Under the pieces are notes generated by a model. The model worked only from the letters and a program-made list of their open reading frames with translations, did no database searches and was not told where the DNA came from. Of a DNA stretch of 64,000 bases, positions 45,527 through 55,630 are shown in pieces. Every line of letters starts with the position of its first letter. The stretch's first letter is position 1. The DNA is from Streptomyces sp. R33. GTDB taxonomy: Bacteria > Actinomycetota > Actinomycetes > Streptomycetales > Streptomycetaceae. A program made the translations under genes and the position numbers. The stretch covers positions 6,265,501-6,329,500 of the forward strand of contig NZ_CP165727.1 in NCBI RefSeq assembly GCF_041200175.1. The letters are read 5' to 3'.

Positions 45527-47347
45527 CTAGAACACCGGAGTCCCGGCCCGGGTCAGCCGCCAGTCCACCGACGCGAACTGCGCCGGGTCGATCGTCCCCT
45601 TCGCCTTCACCCACTGGATGATCGTGTTACGGATCTCCTCCGAATTCGCCCACAGCTGCTTCGCCCGCGGCACGTGCGGGAAGTTCCCGCCACCCGACGC
45701 CCGGTAGTTGTTCACCGCCAGCACGAACTCCGCAGCCGGATCCACCGCCTTCCCCTGGAACGACAGCCCCGAGATCCGCGAACCCACCGGCTGCGCGATG
45801 TCGATGTCGTACGCCAGCCCGTACACCGCGTCGTAGTTGTAGTCCGGGATGCTCTCGGAGTTCGTCAGCTTCGCCGGGTCCACCGGAGCACCCGGCGCCG
45901 TCTGCACGTAGTATCGCGCCGAGTACTCCAGGTAGTCCTTCAGCTGCGCCCCCGTCAGCAGCCGCGCCTCCATCGTGTTCTCGAACGGGTACAGCCCCGC
46001 CGCATCCCTGATCGTCACCTGCCCGGCCGGAATCGACGCCGTACGCGAGAAGCACGACGCCTGCGACAGCACCGGCAGCGCCGCCCACTGCGTACCCGCC
46101 AGCGCCCCCTTCACCGTGTCCGCCTGCACACGGTTGATCAGATCGATGATCGCGACGTCCTTGACCGGCCCCTCCGCCGAAGACATCGACTGCGTGGACG
46201 TACCGATCACCTGGTTCACGTACGCCACGACCTTGCGGTGCTCGTCCGACAGCAGCCGGGTCATCTTCGGGTCCTCGGCGACCGTGTTCGAGTTCAGCAC
46301 GCGCGCCGACACCTTCGCCACCGACCAGCAGCCCTTCGACCACGTCAGCTCGAAGTCGAACAGCGTCAGACGCTGCCCCCACTTCAGCGGCTCCGACAGC
46401 ACCACGTCCTTGCCGGTCGCCTTGTTCTTCACCCGGTACTCCGGGATCTCCGTGTGCGCGTGCCCCACCAGGATCGCGTCGATCCCCGGCACCTGCTCCG
46501 CCACCAGACCCGCCGCGTTCTCGACGTACGGCAACTGGTCACCGTACGAAGACGTACCGCTCGAACCCGAGTGCGCCGACACGATCACCACGTCCGCACC
46601 CATCGACCGCAGCTTCGGGACGTACTTCGCCGCCTGCTCCTCCAGCCCCGGGAACGTCATCTTCCCCTGCACGTTCGCCTTGTCCCAGATCGCGATCCCC
46701 GGGTTCGTCAGCCCCATCACCGCCACCTTCACATCCCGCCCGTGCGGAGTCCGCAGCCGGTGCATGCTGTACGGCGCGAACGCCGGCCGCAGCGTCTTCG
46801 CATCCAGTGCGTTCGCCCCCAGCAGCGGGAAATCACACTGCTCCTCGAACTTGCGCAGCACCGGTATGCCGTAATTGAACTCGTGGTTCCCCAGCGCCGC
46901 CGCGTCGTAGCCGATCGCATTCATCGCCTGCGCCATCGGGTGCACCGGACCGCGCCGCGCGGTGATCGGATCCACCTTCGCGTAGTAGTACGACAGCTGC
47001 GTGCCCTGGATCGTGTCACCCGCATCGATCAGCAGCGTGTTGCAACGCCCCTTCTCCGCCCGCACCTGGTCCACGAGCGTCGAGATCTTCGCCAGGCCGA
47101 CGTCGTTGTGCGCCTTGTCGTCGAACTCCTTGTCGGTGAAGTAGTCCCAGTTGAAGACGTTCCCGTGCAGGTCCGTCGTCCCCATCACCGTGAACGAGTA
47201 CGTACGCGACTTCCCCGCGCCCCCGGCCCCGGCGGCCCCGGGGGCCACCTCGGCCGCGGCGGCCGGAGCACCCGCAGCCCCCGCCAGCGCAACAGCCGCA
47301 CCCGTCGCGGCCGAAGTACCCAGAAACGTCCTACGGTCGAACGCCAT
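45527..47347 (-). CDS. Tat-exported 5'-nucleotidase / 2',3'-cyclic phosphodiesterase family protein
   Basis: This 606-residue protein begins with a twin-arginine signal (FDRRTFLGTSAATGAAVALAG). The metallophosphatase domain has TTDLHGNVFNW, LIDAGDTIQG, LGNHEFNYG, IVSAHSG and LVGHAHTEIP, the two-metal site of the UshA/CpdB family. The C-terminal nucleotide-binding domain begins near VKDVAIIDLINRVQAD and contains YPFENTMEARLLTG and NNYRASGGGNFP. It hydrolyses extracellular nucleotides or cyclic nucleotides to nucleosides, scavenging phosphate and bases. AAGGGGAG precedes the ATG. Confidence 0.93.
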   Translation of the reverse strand: MAFDRRTFLGTSAATGAAVALAGAAGAPAAAAEVAPGAAGAGGAGKSRTYSFTVMGTTDLHGNVFNWDYFTDKEFDDKAHNDVGLAKISTLVDQVRAEKGRCNTLLIDAGDTIQGTQLSYYYAKVDPITARRGPVHPMAQAMNAIGYDAAALGNHEFNYGIPVLRKFEEQCDFPLLGANALDAKTLRPAFAPYSMHRLRTPHGRDVKVAVMGLTNPGIAIWDKANVQGKMTFPGLEEQAAKYVPKLRSMGADVVIVSAHSGSSGTSSYGDQLPYVENAAGLVAEQVPGIDAILVGHAHTEIPEYRVKNKATGKDVVLSEPLKWGQRLTLFDFELTWSKGCWSVAKVSARVLNSNTVAEDPKMTRLLSDEHRKVVAYVNQVIGTSTQSMSSAEGPVKDVAIIDLINRVQADTVKGALAGTQWAALPVLSQASCFSRTASIPAGQVTIRDAAGLYPFENTMEARLLTGAQLKDYLEYSARYYVQTAPGAPVDPAKLTNSESIPDYNYDAVYGLAYDIDIAQPVGSRISGLSFQGKAVDPAAEFVLAVNNYRASGGGNFPHVPRAKQLWANSEEIRNTIIQWVKAKGTIDPAQFASVDWRLTRAGTPVF

Positions 47348-47495
47348 GCCATCTCCCCTTGTGAGGCGAACAGATCTCGAAGCGTGAAACAACGCGCGTA
47401 GATTCTGACCGATCGGTAACAACCGGCAACACCCCCATCAGGTTTCGATCCGATGACCACCGACCCGCCCGGCCGACAGTGCGACAGTGGAAACC

Positions 47496-48197
47496 ATGAC
47501 CCAGGACGCACCGCACCAGCCCTACGGAACCCCCGAAACCCCCCGCGTCGCCGTCCGCGGCGAAGCCCGCCTCGAAGTCGACCCCGAAATCGCCCGCATC
47601 GGCATCACCGTCAGCGCCCGTGGCACCGACCGACGCACCGCCCTCCAAGACCTCACCCGCCGCAACAACACCGTCCTCGACCTGGTCAAAAGCTACGGCG
47701 ACGCCGTCGAAAAACTCGAAACCGGCGCCTTCTCCATCAACCCCGAACTCACCCGCCACGGCCGCGCCGAACGCATCCGCGCCTACCACGGCCGCGTCCA
47801 CATCACCGCCGAACTCGCCGACTTCACCGCCCTCGGCGAACTCACCACCCGCCTCGCCGACCTCGAACTCACCAGCGTCGACGGCCCCTGGTGGGCCCTG
47901 CGCCCCACCTCACCCGCCCACGGCGAAGCCCGCCGCCAAGCCGTACTCGAAGCCGTCCAACGCGCCCGCGAATACGCCTCCGCCCTCGGCGCCGACCTCT
48001 CCGCCCTCGTCGAACTCGCCGACCTCGGCGCCGAAAACGCCGTCAACTTCCAGCCGGCCGCCTCGGGCAGCGGCATGCGCACCATGGCCTTCAGCACCAC
48101 CGAAGAAACAGCCCCGCCCCTCGACCTCGAACCCCAGCGCCAAACCGTCTACGCCCAGGTCAACGCCCGCTTCACCATGACCCCTCCCCGACTGTGA
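47496..48197 (+). CDS. SIMPL (DUF541) domain protein
   Basis: This 233-residue protein has the SIMPL pattern: VAVRGEARLEVDPEIARIGITVSARG, then NTVLDLVKSYGDAVEKLETG, IRAYHGRVHITAELADF and EARRQAVLEAVQRAREYASALG, ending with ALVELADLGAENA. No signal peptide or membrane segment is visible, so it seems cytoplasmic. The function of these proteins is poorly known. Its stop overlaps a GNAT gene (GTGA). An in-frame GTG at 47487 is an alternative start. Confidence 0.85.
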   Translation: MTQDAPHQPYGTPETPRVAVRGEARLEVDPEIARIGITVSARGTDRRTALQDLTRRNNTVLDLVKSYGDAVEKLETGAFSINPELTRHGRAERIRAYHGRVHITAELADFTALGELTTRLADLELTSVDGPWWALRPTSPAHGEARRQAVLEAVQRAREYASALGADLSALVELADLGAENAVNFQPAASGSGMRTMAFSTTEETAPPLDLEPQRQTVYAQVNARFTMTPPRL

Positions 48198-48709
48198 ACG
48201 CCGCCGCCCCGACCGGCGCATGGACCCTGGAGCGACTCCGCCCCGACCACGCCCCCGCCCTCCTCGACTTCGAACGGGAAAACCGCGCGTACTTCGCACG
48301 GACCGTCCCCGACCGCGGCGACGCCTACTTCACCGAATTCGCCCACCGCCACCGCGCCCTGCTCGCCGAACAGGACACCGGCCTGTCCCACTTCCACGTC
48401 CTCATCACCCGCCACGGCACCCTGACCGGCCGCGTCAACCTCATCGACATCGAGGACGGCAGCGCCGAACTCGGCTACCGCATCGGCGAACACGCCGTCG
48501 GCCGCGGCGCGGCCACCGCCGCCGTCGCCGAAATCTGCCGCCTCGCGGGCAGCACGTACGGGCTCACCCGCCTCACCGCCGTCACCACCCTCGACAACCC
48601 GGCGTCCCTGACCGTCCTGCGGCGCAACGGATTCACCCAGGTCGAGACCACCACCGTCGACGGCCGCCCCGGCATCCGCCACGAACGCCCGCTCGCCCCC
48701 CGGAACTGA
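48194..48709 (+). CDS. GNAT family N-acetyltransferase (RimJ-like)
   Basis: This 171-residue protein has WTLERLRPDHAPALLDFERENRAYF, VNLIDIEDGSAELGYRIGEHAVGRGAATAAVAEIC (acetyl-CoA-binding GRGAA loop) and VLRRNGFTQVETTT, the RimJ/RimL-type GNAT layout. It transfers an acetyl group to a protein N-terminus or small amine; the substrate is unknown. It starts with GTG inside the SIMPL stop codon and is followed by a perfect hairpin. Confidence 0.88.
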   Translation: MNAAAPTGAWTLERLRPDHAPALLDFERENRAYFARTVPDRGDAYFTEFAHRHRALLAEQDTGLSHFHVLITRHGTLTGRVNLIDIEDGSAELGYRIGEHAVGRGAATAAVAEICRLAGSTYGLTRLTAVTTLDNPASLTVLRRNGFTQVETTTVDGRPGIRHERPLAPRN

Positions 48710-48736
48710 TCAAAAAGCGCACCGACGACACCCCCC

Positions 48737-48760
48737 GGGGGTGCTCATCAGAGCACCCCC
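48737..48760 (+). terminator. Terminator after the SIMPL-GNAT operon
   Basis: A perfect 10-bp stem GGGGGTGCTC / GAGCACCCCC with an ATCA loop lies 27 bp after the GNAT stop. Confidence 0.8.
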
Positions 48761-48779
48761 GCGCACATTCAACAATTGT

Positions 48780-48806
48780 CAACAACCTTTTGCCCAACGG
48801 TTGTTG
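48780..48806. promoter_or_regulatory. Inverted repeat upstream of pyk (candidate operator)
   Basis: CAACAACC (48780-48787) and GGTTGTTG (48799-48806) form a perfect 8-bp inverted repeat with an 11-nt spacer. It is AT-richer than its surroundings, preceded by AACAATTGT, and 55 bp before the pyruvate kinase ATG. Confidence 0.45.
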
Positions 48807-48860
48807 AGTGGACACCCGGATCCAATTTCCTACTGCCTGGTAGGGGCATACGCTCGCCCC

Positions 48861-50288
48861 ATGCGCCGAGCAAAAATCGTATGTACCCTGGGCCCCGCCA
48901 CCGACTCATACGACCAGATCAAAGCCCTGGTCGAAGCCGGAATGGACATCGCCCGCCTCAACCTCAGCCACGGCACCTACGCCGAACACGAGGAGCGCTA
49001 CCAGCGCGTACGCAAAGCCTCCGACGAAACCGGCCGCAGCGTCGGCATCCTCGCCGACCTTCAAGGCCCGAAGATCCGCCTCGGCCGATTCGCCGAAGGC
49101 CCCGTACTCCTTGAACGCGGCGACGAATTCACCATCACCGTCGAAGACCTCGAAGGCGACCGCCACACCTGCGGCACCACCTACAAAGGCCTCGCCACCG
49201 ACGTCACCACCGGCGAACGCATCCTCGTCGACGACGGCCGCGTCACCCTCGAAGTCACCGGCGTCGACGGCCCCCGCGTCCAGACCCTCGTCATCGAAGG
49301 CGGCATGGTCTCCGACCACAAGGGACTCAACCTCCCCGGAGTCGCCGTCTCCGTCCCCGCCCTCAGCGAGAAGGACATCGACGACCTCCGCTGGGCCCTG
49401 CGCACCGGCGCCGACGTCATCGCCCTCTCCTTCGTCCGCAGCGGCCGCGACATCGAAGACGTCCACCGCATCATGGACGAAGAAGGCCGCCGCCTCCCCG
49501 TCATCGCCAAAATCGAAAAGCCCCAAGCCGTAGAGAACATCGACGACATCGTCGCCGCCTTCGACGGCATCATGGTCGCCCGCGGCGACCTCGGCGTCGA
49601 AATGCCCCTCGAACAAGTCCCCATCGTCCAAAAGCGCGCCGTCAAACTCGCCAAGCGCAACGCCAAACCCGTCATCGTCGCCACCCAGATGCTCGACTCG
49701 ATGATCGACAACTCCCGGCCCACCCGCGCCGAAGCCTCCGACGTCGCCAACGCCGTCATCGACGGCACCGACGCCGTCATGCTCAGCGGCGAAACCAGCG
49801 TCGGCAAATACCCCGTCGAGACCGTCAAGACCATGTCCCGCATCGTCGAAGCCGCCGAAGAAGACATCCTCGCCAAGGGCCTGCCCCCGCTCACCGAACG
49901 CAGCAAGCCCCGCACCCAAGGCGGAGCCGTCGCCCGCGCAGCCGCCGAAATGGGCGACTTCCTCGGCGCCAAATTCCTCGTCGCCTTCACCCAGAGCGGC
50001 GACACCGTCCGCCGACTCTCCCGCTACCGCTCACCCATCCCCCTGCTCGCCTTCACCCCCGACCCCGCCACCCGCTCCCAGCTCAACCTCACCTGGGGCG
50101 TCGAAACCTTCCTCGGCCCCCACGTCGAATCCACCGACGCCATGGTCGCCCAAGTCGAAGAAGAACTCCTGCGCATCGGCCGCTGCGTCCCCGGCGACAC
50201 CGTCGTCATCACCGCCGGCTCACCCCCCGGCGTCACCGGATCCACCAACCTGGTCCGCGTCCACCACATCGGCGACCCCGTACGCTGA
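48861..50288 (+). CDS. pyk: Pyruvate kinase
   Basis: This 475-residue protein has the N-terminal RRAKIVCTLGPATDSYDQI, GMDIARLNLSHGTYAEH, DLQGPKIRLG, the active-site signature PVIAKIEKPQAVENID with the catalytic Lys, MVARGDLGVEMPLEQVP, VATQMLDSMI and DGTDAVMLSGETSVGKYP. The C-terminal domain is full length. It makes pyruvate and ATP from phosphoenolpyruvate and ADP. No good ribosome-binding site is seen, so the mRNA may have a short or no leader. An inverted repeat upstream may be its operator. Confidence 0.97.
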   Translation: MRRAKIVCTLGPATDSYDQIKALVEAGMDIARLNLSHGTYAEHEERYQRVRKASDETGRSVGILADLQGPKIRLGRFAEGPVLLERGDEFTITVEDLEGDRHTCGTTYKGLATDVTTGERILVDDGRVTLEVTGVDGPRVQTLVIEGGMVSDHKGLNLPGVAVSVPALSEKDIDDLRWALRTGADVIALSFVRSGRDIEDVHRIMDEEGRRLPVIAKIEKPQAVENIDDIVAAFDGIMVARGDLGVEMPLEQVPIVQKRAVKLAKRNAKPVIVATQMLDSMIDNSRPTRAEASDVANAVIDGTDAVMLSGETSVGKYPVETVKTMSRIVEAAEEDILAKGLPPLTERSKPRTQGGAVARAAAEMGDFLGAKFLVAFTQSGDTVRRLSRYRSPIPLLAFTPDPATRSQLNLTWGVETFLGPHVESTDAMVAQVEEELLRIGRCVPGDTVVITAGSPPGVTGSTNLVRVHHIGDPVR

Positions 50289-50446
50289 CCCCCTCCGCCG
50301 CACCCCCACCGCGTCGGGCCCCGTCCCGCCCGACGCGGCCACGCGGCAAGACGCCTTGACCTCGACTCAACCAGAGGTCCTACGGCGATGCGCATGACGA
50401 CGATCAAGACCTACCCCCAGGACCAACTCGCCGCCCAGCCCATCGG

Positions 50447-51106
50447 CTACTGCTGCTTCCAGTCGACGCCGAGGCGATCCAGCGTGCTGGTCAGGAGCCT
50501 GGTGATGTCAGCCGACTTGTTCGTGAAGAAGTACCGCGGGTACTCGTACCGCTTGCCGTTCCGGACGGTCCAGTTGGTGATCCGACACCCGTCGGAATGA
50601 ATGAGCCCCCGGACGAACTCCCACGGGTGGGCGTCGAGGATCTCCTGCTGCCACCCTTCGAGGACGATCCGCCGCTCGTGCTTCTTGCCCGGCCCGTGCT
50701 GCGGAAACAGGCAGGTCCAGTGCCGTCCGTAACTGGTGACGGCCACGCAGCCCTGGCGTTGCAGCACGTGGACCTTGTGGTCGGGTCGCACGGCGGTGAT
50801 CGCTGCGCGGCACAGCTCGATCAGCCCTGGCCACGCGTCGGCGCAGGCGATTCGCAAGTGGTGCCCGCCGCGGGGGTGCGGGCTGATGCAGCCATCGCCG
50901 AGATAGAGGCCGAGAAGATAGGCGTAGGACGCCGCGTGGCCCGGGCCGGAGCACGGTGCCGCGTTGATGCGGGGTAGAGGTTCGATGCGTTCCTGCCACG
51001 CACGGATGGCGGACCGGGATATCCCCGTTTCCTTGCTGACGGAGTTCATGCTGCGCCCGTCGGCCAGCAGGTCCAGTGCGTGCATGCGGGTGGCGATGTC
51101 GTACAT
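50447..51106 (-). CDS. HTH protein with LAGLIDADG-type endonuclease-like domain
   Basis: The product is 219 residues from MYDIATRMHALDLLADGRSM. An N-terminal helix-turn-helix (NSVSKETGISRSAIRAWQERI, about 22-42) is followed by two LAGLIDADG-like motifs: YAYLLGLYLGDGCISPH (about 66-82) and WEFVRGLIHSDGCRITN (about 161-177), each ending in the metal-binding Asp. This is the layout of single-chain homing endonuclease-derived proteins that are widespread in Streptomyces as putative regulators. GTG 51181 is an alternative start, just next to an inverted repeat (GGTCACG at 51177, CGTGACC at 51192). It lies beside a tRNA gene. Whether it cuts DNA or only binds it is unknown. Confidence 0.75.
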   Translation of the reverse strand: MYDIATRMHALDLLADGRSMNSVSKETGISRSAIRAWQERIEPLPRINAAPCSGPGHAASYAYLLGLYLGDGCISPHPRGGHHLRIACADAWPGLIELCRAAITAVRPDHKVHVLQRQGCVAVTSYGRHWTCLFPQHGPGKKHERRIVLEGWQQEILDAHPWEFVRGLIHSDGCRITNWTVRNGKRYEYPRYFFTNKSADITRLLTSTLDRLGVDWKQQ

Positions 51107-51215
51107 GTGGTCGACGCTGCCGCGCCCAATTCGCTCACGTGGCGCATTTCGGCAGGCTTCGCTGAAACGAGTGATGGTCACGCGGTAATCACGTGACCAT
51201 GGAATCTAAGCAAAG

Positions 51216-51290
51216 TGCCCCAGGTGGGATTCGAACCCACACTGTCCGCTGTTTGAGAGCGGCCTCTCTGACCAGTTGGAGTACTGGGGC
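51216..51290 (-). tRNA. tRNA-Leu(CAA)-like, class I (short variable loop)
   Basis: The minus strand folds as acceptor GCCCCAG/CTGGGGC (perfect), D arm with GG in a 10-nt loop, anticodon arm CCGCT-CTCAAAC-AGCGG (perfect, T33, anticodon CAA), a 5-nt variable loop ACAGT, T arm GTGGG-TTCGAAT-CCCAC (perfect) and discriminator A. The anticodon decodes UUG (Leu), yet bacterial tRNA-Leu normally has a long variable arm. No CCA is encoded. Structure looks functional; amino-acid identity is uncertain. Confidence 0.88.
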
Positions 51291-51389
51291 CTAAGAAACG
51301 AAGGCTCGGGGGAGCCCTACGCGAGACCACCTTACCGTAGCTAGGTAGGCTCAGGGGAGTTTGTTATGCCCCGCAAAGAGGAGCCTCCA

Positions 51390-52040
51390 GTGACCGCCGA
51401 GCACGAGTCGACGCCCACGCCCGACGCCGACCAGTCGCACGTTCCGCCGCTGACGACCCGCGTCGTCATCGCCGAGGACGAGGCGCTCATCCGTCTCGAT
51501 CTGAAAGAGATGCTCGAGGAGGAGGGCTACGCCGTGGTCGGCGAGGCCGGGGACGGGCAGACCGCCGTCGAGCTGGCCCGGGAGCACCGGCCCGACCTGG
51601 TGATCCTCGACGTGAAGATGCCGGTCCTGGACGGGATCTCCGCGGCCGAGAAGATCGCGGAGGAGTCCATCGCCCCCGTGCTCATGCTGACCGCGTTCTC
51701 GCAGCGCGACCTGGTCGAGCGGGCGCGGGACGCCGGGGCCATGGCGTACCTGGTGAAGCCGTTCAGCAAGAGCGACGTGGTGCCGGCCATCGAGATGGCG
51801 GTGTCGCGTTTCGCGGAGCTGCGGGCGCTGGAGAAGGAGGTCGCGGACCTCTCGCAGCGGCTGGAGACGCGCAAGCTCGTGGACCGTGCGAAGAGCATTC
51901 TGCAGACGCAGTACGGGCTGTCCGAGCCTGCTGCGTTCCGGTGGATCCAGAAGACCTCCATGGACCGTCGCATGTCCATGCAGCAGGTTGCCGAGGCGGT
52001 CATCGAGGACGCCGAGGAGAAGAAGAACGCCGCGAAGTAG
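51390..52040 (+). CDS. pdtaR: PdtaR-type response regulator with ANTAR RNA-binding domain
   Basis: This 216-residue protein has a receiver domain (TRVVIAEDEALIRLDLKEML, phosphorylated Asp in LVILDVKMPVLDG, Thr in MLTAFS, Lys in YLVKPF) and a C-terminal ANTAR domain (LETRKLVDRAKSILQTQYGLSEPAAFRWIQKTSM, then RMSMQQVAEAVI). Such regulators act as antiterminators by binding RNA hairpins in target leaders. GTG 51390 with AAAGAGGAG is preferred; ATG 51366 with GGGGAG is also credible. The partner kinase is not in the window. Confidence 0.93.
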   Translation: MTAEHESTPTPDADQSHVPPLTTRVVIAEDEALIRLDLKEMLEEEGYAVVGEAGDGQTAVELAREHRPDLVILDVKMPVLDGISAAEKIAEESIAPVLMLTAFSQRDLVERARDAGAMAYLVKPFSKSDVVPAIEMAVSRFAELRALEKEVADLSQRLETRKLVDRAKSILQTQYGLSEPAAFRWIQKTSMDRRMSMQQVAEAVIEDAEEKKNAAK

Positions 52041-52057
52041 CGCGTGGCGCGTACGCG

Positions 52058-52092
52058 TGAGGCCCGCCACCGGGGGACGGTGGCGGGCCTCA
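52058..52092. terminator. Bidirectional terminator between pdtaR and livF
   Basis: A perfect 14-bp stem TGAGGCCCGCCACC / GGTGGCGGGCCTCA with a 7-nt loop lies between convergent genes ending at 52040 and 52108. Confidence 0.88.
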
Positions 52093-52107
52093 GGCTTGAG
52101 TGGATCC

Positions 52108-52820
52108 CTAGTCCTCGCCGAGGTACGCCTTGCGGACGTCCTCGTTGTGGAGGAGCTCCTGGCCGGAGCCGGAGAGCACGATCTTGCCGATCTCCATCAC
52201 GTGGGCCTGGTCGGCCAGCGAGAGGGCGGCCTGGGCGTTCTGCTCGACGAGCAGGATGGTGGTGCCCTGGGCCTTGAGTTCGGCGATGGTCGCCATGATC
52301 TTCTGCATCATGAGGGGGGAGAGGCCCATGGAGGGCTCGTCCAGCATGAGCAGCTTGGGCTGGGACATGAGGGCCCGGCCCATGGCGAGCATCTGCTGCT
52401 CGCCGCCCGAGAGGGTGCCGGCGGCCTGCTTGCGGCGTTCGCCCAGGATGGGGAACATCTCGTAGGCGCGCTGGATGTCCTTCTCGATGCCCTCCTTGTC
52501 GGTGCGCAGGAAGGCGCCGAGTTGGAGGTTTTCGGCGATCGTCAGCCGGGGGAAGATGTGGCGTCCCTCGGGGGAGTGGGCGAGGCCCAGGGAGACGATC
52601 TTGTGGGCGGGGACCTGTGCGAGCGGCTTGCCGTCGAAGGTGATGGTGCCGCCGGCGGGCTTGAGGAGTCCGGAGAGGGTGCGGAGGGTGGTCGTCTTGC
52701 CGGCGCCGTTGGTGCCGACGAGGCAGACGATTTCGCCTTCGTTGACCTCGAAGGAGATTCCCTTGACGGCTTCGATCTTGCCGTAGGCGACCTTGAGGTC
52801 TCGGACCTCGAGCAGTGCGG

Positions 52821-52824
<4 letters not shown>
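52108..52824 (-). CDS. livF: Branched-chain amino-acid ABC transporter ATP-binding protein LivF
   Basis: This 238-residue ATPase has Walker A GTNGAGKTTT, signature LSGGEQQMLAMGRAL, Walker B LLMLDEPSMGLSP, and ends HNEDVRKAYLGED. It pairs with LivG to power import of branched-chain amino acids. Its ATG overlaps the livG stop (ATGA). Confidence 0.95.
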
Positions 52825-53896
<1,072 letters not shown>

Positions 53897-53900
<4 letters not shown>

Positions 53901-55630
53901 GCCCCCGCCTTGGCGGTGGCCAGGTCCGTGGGGGCCTGGTCAGCGGTGTCGTCGTGGTACTCGAGCTGCGCGCGCTTGTTGGCGATGAGGCCTTCGGGGC
54001 GGAAGCGCATGAGCAGGATGAGGGCGATGCCGAAGGCGAGGAGCTGGTAGTCCTGGAGGAAGGCCAGCTTCGCCGGGATCAGGAAGAGCAGTGCGGCGCC
54101 GAGGATGGGGCCGCGGATGGTGCCCATGCCGCCGAGGATGACGGCGGCGAGGAGGAACGCGGAGTTCGGCGGGACGGGCCCGGCGAAGACGTAGTTCTCG
54201 GGGACGACCGTGCTGTTGACGTGTGCCTGGACGGTGCCGGCGAGGCCGGCAAGGGTGGCGCCGAGGGCGAAGGCGATGAGCTTGACCTTGAAGCCGTTGA
54301 TGCCCATGGCTTCGGCGGCGGTCTCGTCTTCGCGGATGGCGACCCAGGCGCGGCCGATGCGGCTGTTGCCGGCACGGGCGAAGACCAGGATGACGAGTGC
54401 CATCACGAGCAGCATCAGGAAGTAGTAGTTGGCGTAGGCGCCGAGGACGATGCCGCCGACCGTGTGCGACTCCCCGAAGTTCCACCCGAAGAGTTCGAGG
54501 TGGGGGATGTTGGGGATGCCGTTGGGGCCGTTGGTGATGTCGGGGCCGGAGGTGCCGTCGAGGTTGCCCATGGCGATGCGGAAGATTTCTCCGAAGCCGA
54601 GGGTGACGATGGCGAGGTAGTCGCCGCGCAGGCGGAGGGTGGGTGCTCCGATGACCACGCCGAAGATGAGCGAGGCGAGGGCGCCGACGATGACCGCTGC
54701 CCAGAAGGGGAGCTGGATGCCGAAGGCGGAGGCGGTGCTTCCGGAGACCAGGGCGGCGGCGTAGGCGCCGACGCCGAGGAAGGCGACGTAGCCGAGGTCG
54801 AGGAGGCCTGCGAGGCCGACGACGACGTTGAGGCCGAGGGCGACGGTCGCGAAGATCAGGATGTTGACCGCGATGAGCGTGTAGGTGTCGCCGCTCTGCT
54901 GGATGAACGGGAACGTGATCGCGGCGGCCGCGGTACCGATGAGGGTGACCTGGCGGTTCTTCGCGGTGAGGAGGCCGAGTCGGTCGAAGAGACCGGACTT
55001 GAGCAGGGCGAAGGCCGCGAAGCCGACGATGATCAGGTACGTGACGAAGAGCTGCGGTTCCTTGTCATCGGTGTCGATGCCGAAGGTGACCACGTAGAGG
55101 CCGACGGCGAAGGCGGCGATGATGATCAGGATCTCGCCCCAGGAGGGCAGCTTCTTGGCGGGGGCCGCCTTGTGGCTGTCGTCGGCGAGCTTGTACGCGG
55201 CGAGGGCCGGGATGAGCGAGCCGATGAGGGCGACGTAGGCGCCGGGCTCCAGGTGGACGAATCCGCCGAGGACCCATGCGATGGCGATGACGGTGAACCA
55301 GGTGCCCGCGAGAGTGCCGAGCGAGAGGATCCACACGGGCTTGCGGGCGCCGGTGGGGGTGAGCCAGCGCAGACCCTTGACGCCGAGCGCGGAGAGCGCG
55401 TGGGCGGCGGTGAGGAGGGCGCCGACGAGGCTCAGGAACTGGATGGGGGCCGGGCTGCCGTAGTAGGTGAGGTCACCGGGGAACTCGGCGGTCCAGGTCC
55501 AGGCGAGGAAAGCGCTGACGACGGTCAGCAGGCTTCCGCCGATGATCGTGTAGAGCAGTGCGGTGCGGGAGACGGCACCGGTGGCTTCGGCCTCGAGCGG
55601 GAGGGTTGCTTCGTTGGTCATGGTTCTCAC
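53897..55630 (-). CDS. livM: Branched-chain amino-acid ABC transporter permease LivM
   Basis: This 577-residue membrane protein has a C-terminal LivM core (LNVVVGLAGLLDLGYVAFLGVGAYAAALV, RLRGDYLAIVTLGFGEIFRI, SRIGRAWVAIREDETAAEAMGIN, GGMGTIRGPILGAALLFLIP). It is preceded by about 250 extra residues with several more membrane helices and a cytoplasmic loop, longer than the roughly 420-residue Gram-negative LivM. It forms the channel with LivH. GTG 55630 overlaps the livH stop (GTGA); ATG 55621 is the alternative. Confidence 0.94.

Noticed and set aside
50388..50600. A 70-codon plus-strand open frame after pyk
   Set aside because: It is mostly antisense to the HTH/LAGLIDADG gene and has no family features.
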